A stretch of DNA of 64,000 bases from Tubulanus polymorphus. Its lineage: Eukaryota; Nemertea; Palaeonemertea; Tubulaniformes; Tubulanidae. The notes under the pieces are model-generated. The model made no database searches, had not been told where the DNA came from, and saw only the letters and a program-made list of their open reading frames with translations. The translations under genes were made by a program, and so were the position numbers. Shown piece by piece: positions 57,174-64,000 of the stretch (within the stretch, counting starts at the first letter, position 1; the number at the start of each line of letters is the position of its first letter). Where the stretch lies: the NCBI RefSeq assembly GCF_964204645.1, contig NC_134028.1, positions 12,071,001-12,135,000 on the forward strand, read 5' to 3'.

Positions 57174-57255
57174 ATCAAGAAGGCGGCCTTCGGCAAAATC
57201 AGCACTTTTGCAGAGGTTTTGAATGGGAAATGTTGAAGACGCTTTGATCCATCAT
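57174..57255 (-). repeat. Diverged piece of the 44474/58556 family
   Basis: On the minus strand GGATCAAAGCGTCTTCAACA and AAAAGTGCTGATTTTGCCGA correspond to AATTGATCAAAGCGTCTTCA and AAAAGTGCTGATTTTGGCGA at 58557 onward. Confidence 0.6.
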
Positions 57256-57495
57256 TACCACCAATCAATCCAAAAATTGCCAAATCGTAGTTCATGATTT
57301 CTGTTACTACATCTTCATTATCCTACTTTGACTAAACTTGGTACAAAGAGTACTTTGTATTTCGCGAAGCACATTGTTCTCTATATCTGGTATTAGTGTT
57401 GAACTCTAGATGGCGCTCCTATAAAATCTGTTGTCTATCTACTGATTTAAGATGGATTTCGTTCAAATCTAAGTAGGACATTTTAACCAACTAGT

Positions 57496-57529
57496 CAGAA
57501 AACCTGTTATCGCTGCTTTGCAGCTATAT
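57496..57529 (-). repeat. GCTGC-AAA-GCAGC terminal motif, minus strand
   Basis: Reverse complement of TATAGCTGCAAAGCAGCGAT, AACAGGTTTTCTG. It marks an element running left. GATGGCGCTCCTATAAAAT near 57410 resembles the interior of the same family. The hairpin end was not found. Confidence 0.65.
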
Positions 57530-57584
57530 TTTTAACTTGAAGTTGCCCGGAGGTCAACCTAAGTTACTGCTGAAGTCAGAAAGA

Positions 57585-57965
57585 ATACCGGATTCCTCGA
57601 GGCCGAGTAATAGTTAGAAGAGTACTGAATGATTGTAATGTATGTCGTTTGCTAGAAGGCAGACCATATGAATTACCTTCGATGCCTCCACTACCGGCAA
57701 ACAGATTGATGAGATATCAACCGTTCACTTACGTTGGTCTTGGATTACATGGGTCATTTTAATGTGAAGGAAGGTAGTGAGGTGAATAATATATGGTTAT
57801 GTCTATTAACATGCTTATCAGTGAGAGCTGTACATCTAGAAGTAGTGATGAACATGAAAACATGACAACACAGGAATTCCTTCAAGCTGTTAGAAGATTT
57901 GTTGCTAAACGAGGGAAACCAGAAGAAATTCTATCAGACAATGTGTCTGAGTTAAAACTAGGAGA
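57585..57965 (+). pseudogene. BEL/Pao integrase remnant
   Basis: Broken frames carry the BEL/Pao integrase signature in order: CNVCRLLEGRPYELPSMPPL (zinc-binding end and PPLP linker), QPFTYVG with the first catalytic Asp block, LTCLSVRAVHLEVVMNM, and RRFVAKRGKPEEILSDN (second Asp block). At least two frame changes (near 57744 and 57860) and a divergent segment after SDN make it inactive. It is 2.4 kb upstream of another BEL/Pao element in the same orientation, but the order (integrase before gag) shows they are separate copies. Confidence 0.85.
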
Positions 57966-58239
57966 TCGAGTTCTACGACCAGGATGGAGTTCAAGACAGT
58001 AGGTGGTAGGATGTTTATGCCATAAACCGAGGATCGGAAAAATCGATTGTAAAAAATTACCGTTTTCAGAAGAAATCTCCAAGGAAATGATAGCTACGAT
58101 CCTGGATCTTTGCAGGTGGCTAGGCGCTCATGTCAAGAACCGTTTGCACTCACAAAAATCGGCACTGCTATTGCCTTAAAATCTTGTGCCATGAAAAAGC
58201 GGACACACTCGCCCTAAAGTGACGGCATAGGTAAACCAA

Positions 58240-58556
58240 ATAAATCGCCCATGGGAAAAGTGTGGTTTACCTTGAAAGCTAGACGTTGTTTGGAGTAAGG
58301 GCATTGCTTGAAAAATCTTTTTAATTCGTGACTTCAAAGTTCTAGAAGTTTATATTGTATTTTATCTTTCTTAAAGAATTATTTTGTAGTCAAATAAGAC
58401 CAAAGATAAACATTTGTTTATGTTCTACGTCCAAAATTTCGTAGGGTGCAGTTAGGCGCGGCAGGGAAACTATTTTATATTTTCAAAAAAAAAATTTCAC
58501 AATATGAATAAATATTCAAATAAAATTCATATGATGTCACATATCAGAGGGTGGTA
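58240..58556 (+). repeat. Dispersed repeat copy (as at 21098, 50284)
   Basis: AAATCGCCCATGGGAAAAGT to CATATGATGTCACATATCAG and AGGGTGG. It is cut at 58556 and followed at once by the next repeat, so one inserted into or recombined with the other. Confidence 0.8.
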
Positions 58557-58832
58557 ATTGATCAAAGCGTCTTCAAAATTTCCCTCAAAAACTTCAAAAA
58601 TGTGTAAAAAGTGCTGATTTTGGCGAACAACAATGGGTGCCAGTCGGCCATCTTGAGTCTGACAGGGCCAGTTTTTGGGCTGAAGATGTGTCTAGGGTAG
58701 ATACACGTGTAACCCAAATATCAATACATTACATTAGAGCGTCTTCAAAACTTCCCAAAATAACTGGATTCCGTCTACGGATGAAAAGTGAACGCAATAG
58801 CCCGCTGGGACTAACGTCCCTAGTGGGCTAAA
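58556..58832 (+). repeat. Dispersed repeat copy (also 44474-44765)
   Basis: Same order as the first copy, ending with the hairpin AGCCCGCTGGGACTAACGTC / CCTAGTGGGCTAAAA. A GACGGAC tract present at 44694-44715 is absent. Confidence 0.8.
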
Positions 58833-60336
58833 AATCAACGGCTATTCTTCCAATCCATTGTCAGTAAAAGCTGTCGATTGAAGTGATGAAAGTTGAACGA
58901 AGTTTGAAACTTTAACTAGGCCAAGCCTGAGGCATGCTGTTCATATAACTAACAAGATATGGTGATCAATAACAACAGCCGCAGTCAGAGTGATGCGTGT
59001 ATTAAGCATGAGCATCGTAACAACGCATGTGTTCTTGTGAAAAAAGGAATGTAGATCCAATAAAAAATAACTAAATCAGCAAATACCCAAGGCTTTGTGA
59101 TGAAATTCAATAGGGTTAGAGGTTATATTACTGCATTGAAGAGAAGCTAAACCTTCCTTCGGAAGTTATTTTGTACCAAACTAGCAAGTGTCCTATGTGG
59201 TAGCAAAAATGGACTTCGCTAAAGGGAAAGTCTATAAAAAATCAATTGACAATTGCAGCCTCAATGGTGTAAAAAACATTTGGAGGCGGACATGTATTCA
59301 GACGCGGGTAAATCTATATACCCTCATTATACTGAAGTTGAGTAGAGGGCATAAACAGGGATGTACATTGATGATGATTAGTCCATAACCCTTTCACTGC
59401 CCACGCAATTGCACTGCCAGTGCATATTGCATTTTCATTTAAAAAATCTGAATTTTCAATTTCTATTTCATACAAACATTGTCTCACATTGTCAATTGTC
59501 TTGCGTTTCTTCTGCTCTACGTGGGTTTAAATAAATAAGTGCATGAAGTTTCGAAAATGTCGCAGCACATCAAGTGCCATACGTATGGCATTTTTAAAAC
59601 AAAAGGGCTTATGGATTTTGTGTGAATTCTGGATATAGTTAAATATTTTAAATGATGAAGTCCCTTTTATCCAAGCCATGCAATGTGGATAGTATGGATG
59701 CGGGGCCCTGCTCATGAGTGAAGCCATGGGTCAATACAATGAAAGACATAAAGTCAGCTAGATATGACCCCATTCGATTACGACAAGCTTGGGTGGGAGA
59801 GAGATGATGAGTGAATGTAAGTGGAGTGTTACATAATAAACTTTTTTTTTCTTTTTTCTTTATTTTGTCTGCTTTGATTAGATATTCATACTTTGTGTTT
59901 CTAGGGTTTGATTTGTTTGAATTATTCGACTGCATTTCTATATTCTGTTTAGATTTCTTGCTTCATTGAATTAAGCTTCCAGAATTTACATTCATGCTAT
60001 ATATATCACATTCACGCCTGTATAGTTTACTGTACTGTAGAACTTTATTTAAAGTCATGTTGTAGAATATTTCGGGGCTTTTTGCCAGCATTAGACGTAC
60101 ACTTGACATGGTTCTTGTAAGTAAAAATCTGTTGGATTTAGAATTTAGGAAATATTTAGGCCTACTATGTACATTACTAATAATTCTTCTATTTTTGTTA
60201 ATTTTGTTAATTTGAATACTGTATTATTTGTTTATTTGTAGTAAACCACACATCTTCGTCTGTCGGAAATAAAACTTGTGCGTCAAAGAACCATCGTAAT
60301 TTTCTTTATGTCGCTCTCGTCGACATAAATTGTTAA
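58833..60336. other. No gene; probable 5' flank or LTR of BEL/Pao element
   Basis: AT-rich with a poly-T tract (59842-59875). An AATAAA at about 60270 shortly before the gag start could belong to a 5' LTR, but without the 3' end of the element no LTR boundary can be set. Confidence 0.35.
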
Positions 60337-60950
60337 ATGAACCAAGAAGCAATGTCTGAGAATCAAGCTGCCACTCAGTTGAAAACTCGCGCTGCCCTAG
60401 CTGGCTGTGTTACGCGTTATTCAGAGGATGTTGATTCCCGTTCTTCGAGATCATCAGTTTCAAATTTGTCAAAAGTAAAACCACCAGTTGTGTCATCGCG
60501 AAAGTCAGATCTCGAGTTTCCTGTTGATAATCGTGAACTGCCCCACGCATCCGTTCGGGAGGGCGAATTGGTGGATCCAGATGAGAACGTTCGACAATGG
60601 TTGCGCCAAGATGCAGAGCTGAATCGGGAACCACCACCACATCATCAGAATTTTCTTTCTAATCCTATTCCTGATCGTGTTCCTGCAATCGATGATTGGA
60701 TTGATGAGCTGATCTCAGGGCAGGAAACTATAGTTGCAGAATCATCTGATTCAGAATCGACATTGATGGAAGCCTTTGCTCGTTTGGCTAGCGATCGAGA
60801 TTAGCCACCAGTTGACATACCAGTTTTTGACGGGTCAGCAATTGTTCGGCCAAAATTCGTCGAACAATTTTACGTACAAATTCATAAAAGGTATGGTCTC
60901 ACTGATTGTAGGAGAATGGATCTTCTCGATCCAGTCTCATTTAAGAGTTG
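60337..60950 (+). pseudogene. BEL/Pao gag, N-terminal part
   Basis: A 155-codon frame starting MNQEAMSENQAATQLK ends at a TAG (60802-60804). The same frame stays open after it (VDIPVFDGSAIVRPKFVEQF) up to about 60945. The latter is the start of the gag domain that opens with a P.F.G....P.F...F pattern in BEL/Pao. The upstream part is hydrophilic and charged. After 60950 similarity is scattered across frames. Confidence 0.75.
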
Positions 60951-61544
60951 ATGCTAAAAGGTTAGTCCAGGCCTAAGGTACACCGGTCGAAATTACGCCC
61001 AGGCCTTCCAGGAATTGAAACGCGTATTTGGACACAAGGTACTAGTATCTCGGGCGTATTTAGGTAGCATATCCAATGGTCCGGTCATTCAGTCCAACAG
61101 TTCAGCTACGTCGCGCAATTTCTATATCCATATTCGAGATTGCATAATAACTTTGAGTCAATTGACCTATCGTAATTAATTACTGAGGTTGTGAATTGTT
61201 GCAGAAAGTTGCCAGAAGAAAAGCAAGTGGAACGAAACTGTTAAAAATATATCTGAAAAGAGAGAATCCTGTGTAAACGATTTATGTAATTGGCTTAGAG
61301 ATAGAGTTGATGCCGAGTGCGGGCCGTATGCTGTTCATATACCTTCCGTCCGGCATTTCCCTTCCGGGACTCAAAGTACCCAATTAAGTAGGTCTTCTGT
61401 AAATTCAATTAAAGAGAATTCAATCCCTAGAAGTAGTTATTATACGTGTATTTTATGCAATGGTTCTCATAACCTCTCAAAATGAAATGAGTTTATTAAG
61501 AAATCCATACCGGAGAGATTTTGTGTTGTGAGAATGTATAAATT

Positions 61545-61913
61545 ATGTTTCAACTGTCTCTCTTCGACCATAGGAACGATTCGTGCCCCTCAACTGGTAC
61601 TTGCCACATATGTAAAAAGCGTGGGCATCACACGACCATACACAACGATACAAATGGACCACAACCTTATAACTCCAGAAATTTGAGGAGGCAGGGGACT
61701 GAGAGTTCAAATCAGTCAGCTGAGTCAATTAAACAGAGTGCTGAAAGAGCTACGAGTAATACGGTCAGTGGTAGGTTGGTGGTAAGTGTGCATTTCCAGA
61801 TAGTGCCAGTTTTCATTAAAGGCCAAAATGGCCGCTGTCTTAAAACCTACGCTCTGTTAGATTCGGCAAGTGAAATATCAATGATTGATTTGACAACTCG
61901 GTTTGATGGGTGA
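61545..61913 (+). pseudogene. BEL/Pao zinc knuckle and protease segment
   Basis: A 122-codon frame. A CHICKKRGHHTTIH finger near residues 20-33 corresponds to the terminal knuckle of BEL/Pao gag. After a polar linker, LLDSASEISMI (near the end) is the protease active-site block, with D in the usual LxDSGS/A position. The frame breaks before the protease flap. Confidence 0.75.
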
Positions 61914-62160
61914 AACAAAATTCCTCACAATGAATACTTTAACTTCCGCACAGACGAAAGAATCTGAAATTGTGAGTTTTTCGGTCCGCAGCCAAAGGAC
62001 TTTTGTGAACCAGAATTGATAGTCAAGAAAGCGTGGACACGTGATGGAGGTTTCAATTGTCCTCCACAAAATATATCTTTATTACTAGGGTACAAACATT
62101 TGAAAGATTTATGCCTGAACAATTGACCCTTGCGAAGTAAAACTTCTAATTGGGGCAAAT

Positions 62161-63455
62161 GTGCCTAAGGCTCACTTACAATTAGATATACGCCATGGAA
62201 AAGATTCTGAGGACCCAATTGCCGTCCGCACTCAGCTAGGATGGTATGTCCTCGGTCCCGTAGGTAGTATTCAAAGTAGTGAATGCTGTATAAATACTCT
62301 TTCGATAAACAATGAAGCATTAAATAAAACAATCGAGCAATTTTGGTTAACTGAGAATTTTGGTGTAAATCCTAATACGGTAGAAAAGACACGATCCATG
62401 GATGACAGTCGCGCTTTAGAGATTTTAAATACATCATGTCGGCTCGTCGATGGACATTACCAGGTAGGTATGTTGTGGAGATATTTCGAATCGGTCATGC
62501 CTAATAACCGTTATTTAGCTGAAGTCAGATTAAAAAACATGAAATATCGTCTTAATAAAGATGAGTCCTTGAAGGAAAGCTATTGTAAAACAATGAATGG
62601 ATACATAGCAAAGGGCCATGCACGTAAACTGTCAGTTGATGAGATGAACAACATAGGTGGTAAAAAGATCTGGTACCTGCCTCACCATTGTGTGATGAAT
62701 CCCAATAAGCCTGGTAAGGTAAGGGCAGTTTTTGATGCAGCTGCCCTCTGGAATGGCGTTTCCTTAAATTATCAATTATTGACAGACCCAGACCTACTGA
62801 ATAGTTTGCTCAGAGTATTAATGCGCTTCAGATTAAGCGCTGTCGCATTAGTAGCAGATGTGGAAGGTATGTTCACCAGGTTCGTGTACTCGAGAGTGAT
62901 TCAAATGCCCTTCTATTTCTCTGGCAGGAGAATTTACGAGATCATGAGCCTGTTCAGATTTACAAGATGACTGTCCATATTTTTGGTGCTGCCGATTCCC
63001 CCATGTGTCGCCAACTATTGTTTAAAACGATGTGCAACAGACAGTGCGGGGATGCATAGTGAATTGGCTATTCAGACTATTCTTAGAAATTTCTATGTAG
63101 ATGATTTACTTAAATCTGTTTGTCTTCCTTCACAGGCTGTTCAGTTAGCTCATGGGGTTACAGAGATGTTGTGGAAAGGAGGTTTCACCTGACCAAATGG
63201 AAAAGTAATGACCGTAAGGTATTAGTGCAAATTTCTAAAGAGGAAAGGGCAAAGCCTGAGTTGGATTTCGATTTCGATGAGATGCCTGTAGAAAGAGCTT
63301 TAGGCGTGCGGTGGGATATCGAGTCCGACAGCTTCATATTTAACCCAACTCTCATGGAAGGAACACCAAGGAAACATCTAGTGGTTTCAACCGTAAGCCA
63401 ATTTTTAATCCGTGTGGTTTTGTCGCACCGTTTACTTTCAGATCGAAATGCTTGA
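62161..63455 (+). pseudogene. BEL/Pao reverse transcriptase
   Basis: The frame 62161-62970 contains AVRTQLGWYVLGPVG, WYLPHH (62671-62688), NPNKPGKVRAVFDAAA and ALVADVEGMFTRF, the last being the region of the first catalytic Asp. After a frame change, 62983-63192 holds the FYVDD box (63091-63105). A second change leads to 63201-63455 with TKWKSNDRKVLVQI and RALGVRWDIESDSF, the usual link to RNase H. At least three breaks occur. Confidence 0.9.
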
Positions 63456-63559
63456 TCCAGGAGATATGGTGCCCGTTGACAGGCGGTGTTCTTGAGAAAT
63501 GGCTTGAGTGGGAAGACGAACTTTCTTTTTTGACTGAATTTCGGTTGAATCGACATCAT

Positions 63560-64000
63560 ATCGGTCTGAAAGTTAGTGTCAGTCAAGTAAAGCTACATGT
63601 ATTCTGCGATGCCTCCGAATTGTGTTTCAGTGTGGTGGCTTATCTGCGAATAGAAAACCCGAATGGCAAAGTTGATTGTTCTTTCTTAGTTTCGAAAACG
63701 AAAGTAGCTCCTTTGAAGACGCTCACAGTCCCGAAATTGGAACTTGAAGGCGCAGTACTCGCAGTTTTGCTTGCGTCTATTTTGAAGGAGGAACTCTTAG
63801 AATTGAACTTTGCCTGGATAGTGTATTGGTACGATGCTATATCAGTACTGAGATATATAAACAACAACTCTACTCGTTTCAAGACTTTCGTAGCCAATAG
63901 ATTGGTGAAAATCCACGATCACTCGAGTCCTGATCAACGGAAGTATGTTCCATCCGAACAAAACGCAGGCGATGTATGTACTCGCGGATTATCTGCGGTG
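63560..64000 (+). pseudogene. BEL/Pao RNase H, continues past window
   Basis: The open frame reads VFCDASELCFSVVAYL (first catalytic Asp, about 63598-63618), then SFLVSKTKVAPLKTLTVPKL, ELEGAVLAVLL and NAGDVCTRGLSAV at the window edge. These are the standard BEL/Pao RNase H blocks. It stays open to the last base. Confidence 0.85.

Larger units (their letters stand above)
60337..64000 (+). mobile_element. BEL/Pao LTR retrotransposon, inactive, cut by window edge
   Basis: In order: gag start (60337), a conserved gag core, a zinc knuckle, an aspartic protease block, reverse transcriptase, and RNase H running past 64000. The domain order gag-PR-RT-RH and the specific motifs are those of BEL/Pao elements. 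Multiple stops and frame changes separate the parts, so it is non-functional. The integrase and 3' LTR would lie beyond the window. Confidence 0.9.

Overview
The window is animal nuclear DNA, AT-rich and dominated by repeats. It is not bacterial or viral. Long introns, metazoan-type retrotransposons, hAT and pogo-type DNA transposons, tRNA-derived short repeats and many minisatellites all point to a repeat-laden invertebrate genome. The palindromic octamer TAGGCCTA recurs far more often than chance. I cannot fix the phylum; a marine deuterostome or lophotrochozoan is a guess.

The only host gene I recognise is a KATNIP (KIAA0556, katanin-interacting protein) orthologue on the minus strand. Three consecutive coding exons lie at 30177-30318, 29033-29227 and 13379-13516. 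Their splice sites and phases fit, and together they encode most of the first DUF4457-type repeat. Two further minus-strand exons with matching phases (51890-52027 and 49858-49945) are probably upstream exons of the same gene. If so, the gene spans at least 38.6 kb here, with introns of about 15.5 kb and 19.5 kb filled with transposons. Its ends were not found and probably lie outside the window.

Layout: 1-540 Ty3/gypsy integrase remnant; 637-830 short foldback element; 1.5-4.1 kb and 11.8-12.7 kb copies of a repeat carrying GGGAACCGGGAGCC arrays; 4.2-4.6 kb decayed LINE reverse transcriptase; 5.03-6.04 kb a 1-kb palindrome, then a 31-bp tandem array; 7.2-8.85 kb a dispersed repeat matched at 53.3-54.5 kb. 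The large KATNIP introns hold a 31-bp minisatellite, TA-flanked MITEs, a 2.6-kb element and its inverted copy (18.1-20.7 and 38.7-40.9 kb), a tandem array of about 650-bp units (21.3-23.0 kb), and a decayed hAT transposon (33.1-38.5 kb) carrying two nested insertions. They also hold a decayed LINE (45.5-47.3 kb). From 57.6 kb onward there are two decayed BEL/Pao retroelements; the second runs off the right edge.

The best candidate for something undescribed is a dispersed non-autonomous family. One end is a conserved GCTGC-AAA-GCAGC hairpin motif (7 sites). The other is a hairpin of GGGTTTTCTG paired with CAGAAAACCC followed by TAA (at least 5 sites). Interiors run from about 0.45 to 2.6 kb. 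This resembles the layout of non-autonomous Helentron (HINE-like) elements. Repeats also bracket KATNIP exons in ways that could matter for back-splicing or exon loss.
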